From contig CAYRGS010000057.1 in assembly GCA_964423875.1 (NCBI GenBank), positions 1 through 22,992 of the forward strand: a stretch of 22,992 bases of DNA, given 5' to 3'. Position numbers and translations under genes: made by a program. Source of the stretch: CAYRGS01 sp964423875. Lineage in GTDB: Bacteria; UBA8248; JACPRG01; G963555815. Below the pieces are notes generated by a model, which had not been told where the DNA came from, did not search any database, and saw only the letters and a program-made list of their open reading frames with translations. This document shows, piece by piece, positions 7,597-14,637 of the stretch. Position 1 is the stretch's first letter, and every line of letters begins with the position of its first letter.

Positions 7597-7677
7597 GCGT
7601 CGTTGTAGCTCGCATATCCTCATAAAGCTGATGAGTTTCGTGTCTCGCTTAGCGAAGGGATGGTTATCGGCGGCTTT

Positions 7678-7717
7678 GTTGCGTTGAAGGTGGCGAATAT
7701 ACGCAACGGTTAGTTTT
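7678..7717 (+). terminator. Possible terminator of the Rieske/ABC operon
   Basis: GTTGCGT (7678-7684) and ACGCAAC (7701-7707) form a perfect 7-base inverted repeat with a 16-base loop. A short T run (TTTTT) follows a few bases later. It lies about 80 bases past the ATPase stop. The loop is long and the stem only moderately strong, so this is tentative. The rest of 7597-7888 shows no gene. Confidence 0.35.
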
Positions 7718-7839
7718 TCGAGTGTGGGATGGGAAAAATCCCTAAGGGTCAACAGGATTTTTTCGTTGTAAGGGCTGGTCCCCTTCCCAGTCTGGCACAA
7801 TCAGCGGCGCGGTTGGTCCAAGGGCAGGTTTCGGAAGTT

Positions 7840-7868
7840 GTGAAAATTTGGGCGCGCCGCAACGCGCC
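7840..7868 (-). terminator. Probable terminator of the ThDP decarboxylase pair
   Basis: Read on the minus strand, GGCGCG (7868-7863), a six-base loop and CGCGCC (7856-7851) form a GC-rich hairpin followed by CAAATTTTC. It begins about 20 bases after the stop codon of the beta-type subunit. Position and shape fit an intrinsic terminator, though the T tract is short and interrupted. Confidence 0.45.
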
Positions 7869-7888
7869 TCACGGACCGAATTCCCGCG

Positions 7889-8473
7889 TCACGCCTGGGT
7901 CTTTCTCTCGTCGATCCAATTCCGGAACCTCTCCGCGACCTCCCAGGGCCGGTCCTTGTAGGGCGGGAAATTCAGATTGGATTCCGGCCGGATCTTGAGC
8001 GTGAGGAAGGTGACAGCCTTGCGCCCCAGGCCCTCATCGAGCGCGGGGCGGAAGTCCTCCGCCTGCTCAATCGTCGCGCAGTGGGGGATCCCGGCGGCCC
8101 CGGCGAGGGCGGTGAAATCCGCCGTGCGTCCGGGAAGCGGCTGGTTGCCCGACGCCTCGTACACGCGGTTGTCGAACAGGAGGATCAGGAGGTTGTCCAG
8201 CTCCAGATCGGCGACCGTGGCCAGACAGCCCAGATTCATCAGAAGGCCCCCGTCCCCTTCCATCACGATGATCCGGCTTTGCGGCCGGGCCAGGGCCAGT
8301 CCGGCGGCGAGGGGAATGGCTTGCCCCATGGAATCGGCCAGGTGAAAGTTGGAGGGCTTGGGACGAATCCGGTTCCAGAGGTGGGTGGCCATGCCCAGGC
8401 ACGTCACCACAATCTCCTCTTGGACAACCGTCCCTAGGGTTTCGAGGTGGGTCTCCCGGCCCGGCAGGCTCAA
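7889..8473 (-). CDS. ThDP-dependent decarboxylase, cofactor-binding (beta/ComE-type) subunit
   Basis: C-terminal half of a split thiamine-diphosphate decarboxylase of the sulfopyruvate/phosphonopyruvate decarboxylase group. The 194-residue product starts at TTG 8473, whose bases overlap the TGA of the upstream subunit (TTGA), indicating translational coupling. The ThDP/Mg motif is GDG (73-75) followed after about 26 residues by Asn 102 (LLFDN). The SMGQAIPLAAGLALA segment before it is typical of the family. In the methanogen enzyme ComDE the two subunits convert 3-sulfopyruvate to sulfoacetaldehyde; bacterial relatives act on phosphonopyruvate or other 2-oxo acids. The substrate here cannot be decided. 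It is convergent with the ABC operon. Confidence 0.85.
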   Translation of the reverse strand: MSLPGRETHLETLGTVVQEEIVVTCLGMATHLWNRIRPKPSNFHLADSMGQAIPLAAGLALARPQSRIIVMEGDGGLLMNLGCLATVADLELDNLLILLFDNRVYEASGNQPLPGRTADFTALAGAAGIPHCATIEQAEDFRPALDEGLGRKAVTFLTLKIRPESNLNFPPYKDRPWEVAERFRNWIDERKTQA

Positions 8474-8967
8474 CGCAGATGCTCCTTGTGCAGCAACAGG
8501 ACGAAGGCCCCCTGGGATTCCTGGGCGAAATGAAAACCCGTCTTTACCTGCTCGGACAGGCTTCTACCCGACTCGGCCACGGCGTAGGGGATGTCGAGCG
8601 CCCGCAGGAAGGGCTCGGTTCGGAGACCCTTAGGGATGTGATAGAAGAGCGGGTCCCGGGTGCTTCCCCGGTAGCTGACCAAGAGGAGAAGCGGCAGCCG
8701 GTTCATCTGGACCAGGGTCAGGAGACCCGTGCCGCTGCTCAAGATGCCCGCGTTCTGGGCCAAGAGGACGGGGCGCTCTCCGCCGAGAACGAACCCGCTG
8801 CAAAGCGCCACCCCCTCTTCTTCCCGGCACACGGGGACGTGACGGATTTCGCCGTCCCGGGACAGCTCCTCCAGCAGCGGGCCAAGCCAGGTGTCCGGCA
8901 GCGAAACCGTCAAGCGGATCCCGCACGCCTTGAGGCCCTCTATGATTTCCTGAATTCCCGATGCCAT
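8470..8967 (-). CDS. ThDP-dependent decarboxylase, pyrimidine-binding (alpha/ComD-type) subunit
   Basis: N-terminal half of the same split decarboxylase. ATG 8967 is preceded by AAGGA two to three bases upstream. The 165-residue protein contains CREEEGVALCSGF. Glu 50 or 51 in this EEEGV stretch is the conserved glutamate that activates the aminopyrimidine ring of ThDP. The I-x-x-x-V-S-L-P-D-T-W start and the L-L-A-Q-N-A-G-I block match sulfopyruvate decarboxylase alpha and phosphonopyruvate decarboxylase N-termini. The four-base overlap with the next gene supports one alpha-beta enzyme. It is transcribed away from the molybdenum hydroxylase gene at 9258, so the 290 bases between them hold divergent promoters. 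Confidence 0.85.
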   Translation of the reverse strand: MASGIQEIIEGLKACGIRLTVSLPDTWLGPLLEELSRDGEIRHVPVCREEEGVALCSGFVLGGERPVLLAQNAGILSSGTGLLTLVQMNRLPLLLLVSYRGSTRDPLFYHIPKGLRTEPFLRALDIPYAVAESGRSLSEQVKTGFHFAQESQGAFVLLLHKEHLR

Positions 8968-9029
8968 ATTCCTTGCCGCCCCCGTCTTGCCCGGGATGGG
9001 ATGGTCCGCACGCGGTCAGAGCAGAAAAC

Positions 9030-9037
9030 AGTATAAT
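9030..9037. promoter_or_regulatory. Candidate -10 elements in the divergent region (TATAAT plus, TATACT minus)
   Basis: A perfect TATAAT lies at 9032-9037 on plus and, overlapping it, TATACT (9035-9030) on minus. Neither has a good -35: the minus side has only a 3 of 6 match (TTTCAA) at 17 bases. Plus transcription would give the molybdenum hydroxylase gene a leader of about 215 bases. Minus transcription would start about 55 bases before the decarboxylase ATG. Confidence 0.35.
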
Positions 9038-9068
9038 GACACGCCGTCGCGATTGAAACCCATTGCTT

Positions 9069-9081
9069 GTTGTCCGACAAC
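9069..9081. promoter_or_regulatory. Palindromic operator candidate, GntR/FadR(FCD) type
   Basis: GTTGTC-C-GACAAC is a perfect 6+6 palindrome with a one-base centre. Its core TTGTCCGACAA fits the TnGTnnnACnA pattern known for FadR-subfamily GntR regulators. It lies about 25 bases downstream of the expected start from the TATAAT at 9032, a position suited to repression. No GntR gene is in the window. Confidence 0.45.
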
Positions 9082-9095
9082 TCCCCCTCGGGGTC

Positions 9096-9127
9096 CCGCC
9101 TTGCATCGACAAGGCGGCGGACGCCGC
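9096..9127 (+). promoter_or_regulatory. Overlapping, mutually exclusive leader hairpins
   Basis: CCGCCTTG (9096-9103) pairs perfectly with CAAGGCGG (9110-9117) around a six-base loop. The second arm overlaps GGCGGCG (9113-9119), which pairs perfectly with CGCCGCC around a very small loop. The GGCGG shared by both stems can be used only once, as in attenuators or riboswitch-like leaders. A weak eight-codon frame (9142-9168) follows. Function is inferred. Confidence 0.4.
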
Positions 9128-9257
9128 CCAAGAAAAACAATATGGGGACACGCATGACCTTCGCCTGACGGAGGGCGCTGTAGGCGGTTCTCGCGGATTT
9201 GGCCTGGTGGCATCCGGACCGGGGCATGATTCTCCCTCGCATGACGACGAGCTCTCG

Positions 9258-11549
9258 ATGACGAATTACCAGGTTGTGGGGACGGATGTTCCTCGGATCG
9301 ACGGCGAGCCCAAGGCGTCGGGGGCGGCGCGGTACGCGGCGGACCTCTCCCTTCCGAACATGCTCCACGGGGCCATCCTCCGCAGCCGCCACCCGCACGC
9401 GCGGATCCTGAACGTCGACGCCAAAAAGGCCCGGCGCCTGTCCGGCGTCCGTGCTGTCGTGACCGCCCGGGACGTTCCCCCGGTCAAGTTCGGGATCACT
9501 ATCTACGACGCCTGCCTCTTCGAGCCCGAGAAGGTCCGCTACCTGGGGAACGAGATCGCCGCGGTCGCCGCCGTGGATGCGGACACCGCCCAAGAGGCCC
9601 TCTCGCTCATCGAGGTCGAGTACGAAGTGCTCCCCGCCGTCTTCGACCCCGTCGAGGCCATGCGGCCCGACGCGCCGGTCATCCACGAGGAGGCGCACAC
9701 CTATGAGAGCACCTTCGACGTGGCGGGCCGGCGGGGCAACGTCGCCTGCCGGACGACGTTCGCCCACGGAGACCTGGAGCAAGGACTGCGGGAGGCTGAC
9801 AAGGTTATCGAGAACACCTTCCGGACCCAGCAGAACCACCAGACCTACCTGGAGCCGCACGCTTCCCTCGCCGAGCCGGACGGGAGCGGAGGGATGACGG
9901 TCTGGGTGAACGTACAAGGGGTCTACCTGTCCCAGGAGCGCATCTCGAGGGTCTTGGGGATTCCCCTCGCCAAGGTCCGGGTCATCGGGACCGCGGTGGG
10001 CGGTGGGTTCGGGGGAAAAAAGCCCCGGACAGACCCCTATGCGGCCCTGCTGGCCCTCAAGACCGGAAAACCCGTCCGAGTTCTGTTCACCCGGGACGAA
10101 GAGTTCACCGCCGGTTTTCCCCGCCATCCCGCGACCATGCGCATCCGCGACGGTGTGAAGCGCGACGGCCGGATCACGGCGCGCGAGGCCGAGCTCATCT
10201 ACGACACGGGGGCGTACACCGATCACGGCCCGACGGTGGCGGCGCTCGGCGCGGCCTACGCCAAAGGTCCCTACCGGATTCCGAATGTCCGTCTGGAATC
10301 CAAAACGGTGTACACCAACAAGCCCATCAGCGGCGCGTTTCGCGGTTACGGAAATCCCCAAAGCGCCTTCGCCGTTGAATCGCAGATGGACATGGTTGCG
10401 GGGGTGTTGGGCATCGACCCCCTGGATTTCCGCCGGATCAACGCCCTGGAAGACGGGGACATGCTGTCCAACGGCCAGCGGTTCCCGAGGGTTCTGCTGA
10501 AAGACACCCTGGACGCCGCCCGCCGGCGGGTGAACTGGCAAGGCCCGGTCCCCAGCCGGGCCGGCAAGCGCCGGGGTCGGGGCGTCGCCTGCGGCCAGCA
10601 CCACGCGGGCGGTCTCACCTCCTCCGCCACGGTCAAGGTGATGGAGGACGGCTCCATCCAGGTCGCGTCGGGCGTGATCGAGATTGGGGCCGGCCAGACG
10701 ACCATGGCGGCGATCGTCGCGGCCGAGGAGATCTCGGTGGGCGTCGAGGACGTGCGGCTTGTCTCGGGCGATACGGACGCAACGCCGTTCGAGTTTTACA
10801 GCGCGGCCAGCCGGATCACCTACAACGTCGGCAACGTCGTCCGGATGGCCGCGGCGGACGCGAAGCGGCAGCTCGTCGAGCGGGCCTCGGACATCCTGGA
10901 GGTCCCCCTGGGGGACTTGGTCGCCCAAAACCAGAGGGTGTTCATGCCCGGGTCGCCGGAAAGAGGTTTGACCTACGGACAGATCGTCAAGGCCGGCCAT
11001 CTCAAGAAGGGCGGCCCGATCCTGGGCCGTGGGGTCTTCGATCCCCACGGGCCGCCGACCGTGCCGGAGTTCATGGAAGGCAATCCGCGGAAGCCCATGA
11101 TGGTCATGACGTTCTGCACGCAGATTGCCGAGGTCGAGGTGGACGTCGAGACAGGCGAGGTGGAGATCCTCCGGCTCGTCTGCGTCCATGACGTCGGGCA
11201 GGTGATCAACCTGGGTGCGATTCAAGGGCAGATCGAGGGAGGCGTGACGCAGGGGGTGGGCTACGCCCTGATCGAGGAAGTGGTGTACGAGGGGGGGGTC
11301 GTGAGCAATCCCACGCTCGTCGATTACAAGATTCCCAACATCCTGGACGCGCCGCCCATCGAATACGAGTTTATCGAGGAGCCCGATCCGACCGGCCCGT
11401 TCGGCGCCAAAGGGGTCGGCGAGGCAGTCCTGGTCCCGACGGCTGCGGCCATCGCCAACGCGGTGGAGGACGCCGTCGGCGCGCGCGTGACCGACCTGCC
11501 GATTACCCCCGAGAGGGTCCTCGCGGCGCTGAATCCCAGGGCTGATTGA
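9258..11549 (+). CDS. Molybdenum hydroxylase large subunit (xanthine dehydrogenase / aldehyde oxidase family)
   Basis: Molybdopterin-binding catalytic subunit that hydroxylates an N-heterocycle, aldehyde or aromatic CoA-type substrate with water. ATG 9258 (763 residues) is chosen because family similarity starts at once (V-G-T-D-V-P-R-I-D-G-E-P-K-A-S-G). The frame is open further upstream, but that translation is unlike the family. No clear ribosome site precedes the ATG. Family motifs are complete: GGGFGGK (248-254), GAFRGYG with Arg 362, an Asn/Gln-rich cofactor loop, and FGAKGVGE ending in the catalytic Glu 722. The GAFRGYG loop is of the xanthine dehydrogenase / 4-hydroxybenzoyl-CoA reductase kind, not the AYRCSFR of CO dehydrogenase. 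The usual FAD and 2Fe-2S subunit genes are not next to it. Confidence 0.9.
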   Translation: MTNYQVVGTDVPRIDGEPKASGAARYAADLSLPNMLHGAILRSRHPHARILNVDAKKARRLSGVRAVVTARDVPPVKFGITIYDACLFEPEKVRYLGNEIAAVAAVDADTAQEALSLIEVEYEVLPAVFDPVEAMRPDAPVIHEEAHTYESTFDVAGRRGNVACRTTFAHGDLEQGLREADKVIENTFRTQQNHQTYLEPHASLAEPDGSGGMTVWVNVQGVYLSQERISRVLGIPLAKVRVIGTAVGGGFGGKKPRTDPYAALLALKTGKPVRVLFTRDEEFTAGFPRHPATMRIRDGVKRDGRITAREAELIYDTGAYTDHGPTVAALGAAYAKGPYRIPNVRLESKTVYTNKPISGAFRGYGNPQSAFAVESQMDMVAGVLGIDPLDFRRINALEDGDMLSNGQRFPRVLLKDTLDAARRRVNWQGPVPSRAGKRRGRGVACGQHHAGGLTSSATVKVMEDGSIQVASGVIEIGAGQTTMAAIVAAEEISVGVEDVRLVSGDTDATPFEFYSAASRITYNVGNVVRMAAADAKRQLVERASDILEVPLGDLVAQNQRVFMPGSPERGLTYGQIVKAGHLKKGGPILGRGVFDPHGPPTVPEFMEGNPRKPMMVMTFCTQIAEVEVDVETGEVEILRLVCVHDVGQVINLGAIQGQIEGGVTQGVGYALIEEVVYEGGVVSNPTLVDYKIPNILDAPPIEYEFIEEPDPTGPFGAKGVGEAVLVPTAAAIANAVEDAVGARVTDLPITPERVLAALNPRAD

Positions 11550-11685
11550 GGGGCGGGGCGAGAGTCTGTTGGTTTCTGTATCCGCCTTTTTTAATGGAGT
11601 AAAGGTTGCGGCAATCCCCGGGTGCAATTTGTTCGAGAACCACAGGTCAAATCTCGATTGTCGGAATTTTCCCCCTGAAAAGCGA

Positions 11686-11723
11686 AAGGCTCCGCCGACC
11701 CTTGGGAGGGCCGGCGGAGCCTT
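11686..11723. terminator. Strong, probably bidirectional terminator
   Basis: AAGGCTCCGCCG (11686-11697) is a perfect 12-base complement of CGGCGGAGCCTT (11712-11723), and CCCT/AGGG extends the stem inside. It lies between the convergent molybdenum hydroxylase (ends 11549) and binding-protein (ends 11764) genes. On minus it is followed by TTTCGCTTTT, better than the plus-strand tail TTGTCG, so it chiefly serves the minus-strand gene. Confidence 0.75.
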
Positions 11724-11763
11724 GTCGATGAATCACCCGGCTTTTCCCGGGCGAGCGTTCAGA

Positions 11764-12804
11764 CTACATCGTACCCTTTTTCGGGCGCGCGAACCGGATC
11801 GATTTGGGCAGCGCGTCCACGTACTCGTTAGTGAAAAGGTCTTCGGCCTTGATCTTGATGGGCATCTTCTGGGCGTCCAGGGTGACCTTGATGGTCGTCC
11901 TCATCTTTTTCAGATCGGTGTGGCCGAGTCCCTGTTTTTCGGAGAGACCGTCGTACAGGTGATCCACCCAGATGTGCAAGATGTCGGTGACGCTCTTGGT
12001 GGACTGCTCCGGGAAGTTCTTTGTGAAAATCTTCACGCCTTCCTCCGGATTGGCCAGGGTGTAGGCGATCCCCCGGTAGATGGCCTTAACCATCCCCCGC
12101 GTCGTTTTGGCCGCGGACCCCTTGAGGTTGTCCGTGTGGGTCAGGACCCCCGCGGAATAGAGGTCGAGTCCATAATCGGCATAGAGCATCCATTTCAGTG
12201 TTTTGCCCGCTTGCTTGGCGACTTTGAGGAATCGGGGCTTCTGGGTGTCATAGCTGATGACGGCATCCACTTTGCCGGCGCCTAGGCTCCCGGGTTCGCC
12301 CCCGGGCGCCATGAAGATCCAATTGATCTTCGAAGTATTGATCCCGTTCGGCGCGGCGAAAACCGGGAACATTGCGTAGTCGGCGGATGCCTTGGAACCG
12401 GGGGTGAGGCGCTTGCCTTCTAGGTCCTTAGGGGTGTTGATGCCGGAATCGGTGAAGTAGTAAATAATTTCCTGGAACTTGTGCTCCAGGATTCCGACCG
12501 TCTTGATCTTGAATCCTTTGTTCTTCCCAATCACCTGGGGACCCATGGCGGCCATCGCGTAGGGGCACTCCTTGGAGCCCACCCGCTTCGTTGTATCGCT
12601 CGAGCCGTATCCCCGTCGGATGGTGATATCGATTCCTTCGTTTTTGAAGAAACCTTTCTCCCGGGCGATGATGTACGGCGTGTGCTTACCGTAAAGCGCC
12701 CAGTCTGCGCAGAAAAGCTGCTTTTCCGCCGAAAAAGCCGGCATCGACCCGGCAAAAAGGAATGAAACACCGGCGACCCAACCCTTCCACATTTTCCTGC
12801 GCAT
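11764..12804 (-). CDS. Lone ABC solute-binding protein, NMT1/THI5-like
   Basis: Periplasmic binding protein of the same family as that at 4783-5844. ATG 12804 has an excellent AGGAGG about nine bases upstream. The 346 residues begin with a basic N-terminus, a hydrophobic core and AFSA before EKQLF, a clear signal peptide. The family blocks are shared with the first copy: A-D-W-A-L-Y-G-K, then E-K-G-F-F, then R-R-G-Y-G-S-S-D-T-T-K-R-V-G, then I-N-T-P-K-D-L-E-G. No permease or ATPase is beside it, so it may feed the importer at 5947-7596 or one elsewhere. It ends at the strong terminator and starts divergent from the UbiD gene. The ligand is unknown; residues lining the pocket appear to differ between the copies. 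Confidence 0.9.
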   Translation of the reverse strand: MRRKMWKGWVAGVSFLFAGSMPAFSAEKQLFCADWALYGKHTPYIIAREKGFFKNEGIDITIRRGYGSSDTTKRVGSKECPYAMAAMGPQVIGKNKGFKIKTVGILEHKFQEIIYYFTDSGINTPKDLEGKRLTPGSKASADYAMFPVFAAPNGINTSKINWIFMAPGGEPGSLGAGKVDAVISYDTQKPRFLKVAKQAGKTLKWMLYADYGLDLYSAGVLTHTDNLKGSAAKTTRGMVKAIYRGIAYTLANPEEGVKIFTKNFPEQSTKSVTDILHIWVDHLYDGLSEKQGLGHTDLKKMRTTIKVTLDAQKMPIKIKAEDLFTNEYVDALPKSIRFARPKKGTM

Positions 12805-12956
12805 TCCCCTACCCTCCTCTTTCAGTTTGGCCCATAGACTTCCGGACCGATGGTCATCCCGCTTTCCCCGTTTTCTCGGGGAGGAGACAAGGGCGCAAGT
12901 CCACCTCTGAAAATCGAGTTCCTCACTTTGTGAATTTCAATCCAAGCGTGATTTCA

Positions 12957-12985
12957 ATGATTTCATAAGGGAATTCGACTGTCAA
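12957..12985 (-). promoter_or_regulatory. Candidate promoter for the lone binding protein
   Basis: On minus, a perfect TTGACA (12985-12980) is followed after 17 bases by AATCAT (12962-12957, 4 of 6 consensus), giving a leader of about 145 bases to ATG 12804. ATTTCAAT occurs twice on plus (12934-12941 and 12951-12958) around the expected start, with TCACtttGTGA at 12923-12933. These are possible regulator sites. The rest of 12805-13103 holds no gene. Confidence 0.5.
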
Positions 12986-13103
12986 TAAGCGGGTCTCCCC
13001 TCGGCCGCCCGGTCGTCACCGGATTCGAATTCAGAACCTGATTATTGTAGACTTCTAAGTGATCAAGTTTCGGGTCCGGTTTCACCCAGCGAGAGAAATC
13101 TCA

Positions 13104-14537
13104 ATGCCGAAGGACCTCCGCTCGTTCGTAAGACAGCTTCAGGAGGAGGCGCCCGAGGAGCTTCGACGGGCGCGCCGGGAGGTCTCCCACGAGTGGGAGC
13201 CCATGGCCGTCCTGGGGAAGTTGGCGCTGGGAGGAGAACATCCGGCCGTCCTGTTCGAGCGGGTCAGGGGGTATGAGTTCCCCGTGATCGCCAACCTCCT
13301 CTCGACACGGAAGAAGTTCGCCCTGGCGCTGAACACGACGGAGGAGCGGGCGGCGGAGGTCTACAGCGAGCGGGAGGTCCGGCGGGTCCCGCCCAAGCGG
13401 GTCGAGACGGGCCCCGTCAAGGACGTCATCCACCTGGGAGAGGAGGCTGACCTTCGTCAGCTTCCCATCCTGCTCCATTACGAGCGGAACGACGGTCCCT
13501 ATATCACCATGGGCGTCCTCGTGGCCAAAGACCCGAGGACCGGCCTGCCCAACCTCGGGATCTACCGGAACAAGCTTCTCGGCCGCAACCGCCTGGGGGT
13601 GTATTACAGCTGGGGCAAGCGCCTCCACCTGATCCATCGCGACTTCGAGCGCCGGGACGCGCCCCTCGAATGCGCCATCGTCCTCGGGATGCACCCCGCC
13701 CTCCACATGGCCTCGCAGACTCACCTGATGAAGGACAGCGGCGGGGACGAATACGAGGTGGCGGGCGGGTTGCTGGGCGAGCCCCTGGAGATTGTCCCGT
13801 GCGAGACCGTGGACCTCGAAGTCCCGGCCCATGCGGAGATTGTCATCGAGGGGAGGATCCCGCCCCACGGCCGCCAGACCGAGGGGCCGTTCGGCGAATA
13901 CCACCGGTATTATGGCCAGGTCGTCGACGCCCCGGAGATCGAGGTGACCGCCATCACCCATCGCGGGGACGCCATCTATCAGAACCTCGGCGGGTACGTG
14001 GAGCAGGTGGCCGTCACCCGAATCCCCAACGAGGGGCAGCTCCTGCGCGAGCTCCGCAAATTCGTGCCGACGGGCCGGTCCGTCCATATCCCCCTCTCGG
14101 GCGTCCTGTACCACGCTTATATCCAGATGGAGAAGGCGAACGAAGGGGACGCCAAGAACGTTCTCATGGCGGCGATCACGCGGGGGACGTGCATCAAAAC
14201 GGCCATCGGGGTCGATCCGGACGTGGACATCTTCGATGAGAATGACATCCTCTGGGCGCTTTCCACCCGGGTGGTCCCCGACCGGGACATCTTCCAGGTC
14301 CCGGGGGCCCGCGGCAACCGGCTGGACCCGACCACCTACGCCCTCACCCGGCTCGAGCGGGACGGCATGGTTACGAAGATGGGGATCGACGCCACCGTCC
14401 CTCTCGGCTACGAGGACCCGCACCCCCCGAGGGCGAAGATCTCCGGCCTGGAAGCGCTGCGTCTGGACGACTTCCTGGCGGCGGAGTCGGGTGGAGCGGC
14501 GAAGGAAACGTCCGGCGCCACGGCGGCGGGCCGGTGA
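13104..14537 (+). CDS. UbiD-family prFMN-dependent (de)carboxylase
   Basis: Reversible decarboxylase of aromatic, heteroaromatic or unsaturated acids that uses prenylated FMN. ATG 13104 (477 residues) follows GAGAG by about eight bases and opens on a typical UbiD start (PKDLRSFVRQLQ). An upstream GTG at 13059 would add 15 residues unlike the family. Motifs seen are G-I-Y-R with Arg 155, and EGPFGEY, whose Glu 260 and Glu 265 are spaced as the catalytic glutamates of the family's E-R-E site. Length matches UbiD/Fdc (about 480-500). The substrate cannot be read from sequence, and no UbiX flavin prenyltransferase is in the window. It starts a plus-strand set with the amidohydrolase (100 bases on) and the second molybdenum hydroxylase, implying decarboxylation is one step of that route. 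Confidence 0.92.
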   Translation: MPKDLRSFVRQLQEEAPEELRRARREVSHEWEPMAVLGKLALGGEHPAVLFERVRGYEFPVIANLLSTRKKFALALNTTEERAAEVYSEREVRRVPPKRVETGPVKDVIHLGEEADLRQLPILLHYERNDGPYITMGVLVAKDPRTGLPNLGIYRNKLLGRNRLGVYYSWGKRLHLIHRDFERRDAPLECAIVLGMHPALHMASQTHLMKDSGGDEYEVAGGLLGEPLEIVPCETVDLEVPAHAEIVIEGRIPPHGRQTEGPFGEYHRYYGQVVDAPEIEVTAITHRGDAIYQNLGGYVEQVAVTRIPNEGQLLRELRKFVPTGRSVHIPLSGVLYHAYIQMEKANEGDAKNVLMAAITRGTCIKTAIGVDPDVDIFDENDILWALSTRVVPDRDIFQVPGARGNRLDPTTYALTRLERDGMVTKMGIDATVPLGYEDPHPPRAKISGLEALRLDDFLAAESGGAAKETSGATAAGR

Positions 14538-14578
14538 CTTGAACATGACGAGTATGTCAGACGGTTGTTGATTTCGAC

Positions 14579-14599
14579 GCCCCGGGTTACTCGCGGGGC
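14579..14599 (+). other. Weak intercistronic hairpin between UbiD and amidohydrolase
   Basis: GCCCCG (14579-14584) and CGGGGC (14594-14599) form a six-base GC stem around a nine-base loop, without a T run. It may shape mRNA stability between the two genes or be chance in GC-rich DNA. Confidence 0.25.
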
Positions 14600-14637
14600 C
14601 ATAGATGCGAATCCTTTGAGCCCGGGAGGCAGGTTGA

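Noticed and set aside
7628..7660. CTGATGAG followed by a GAA, resembling a hammerhead ribozyme core
   Set aside because: The second core strand reads GAAG instead of GAAA, and the bases between do not form a stem II, so the fold is not supported.
8940..11627. 895-codon open frame on minus opposite the first molybdenum hydroxylase
   Set aside because: The length arises from GC-rich codon structure. The translation is low in hydrophobic order and has no family motif, and the plus strand encodes a complete enzyme.
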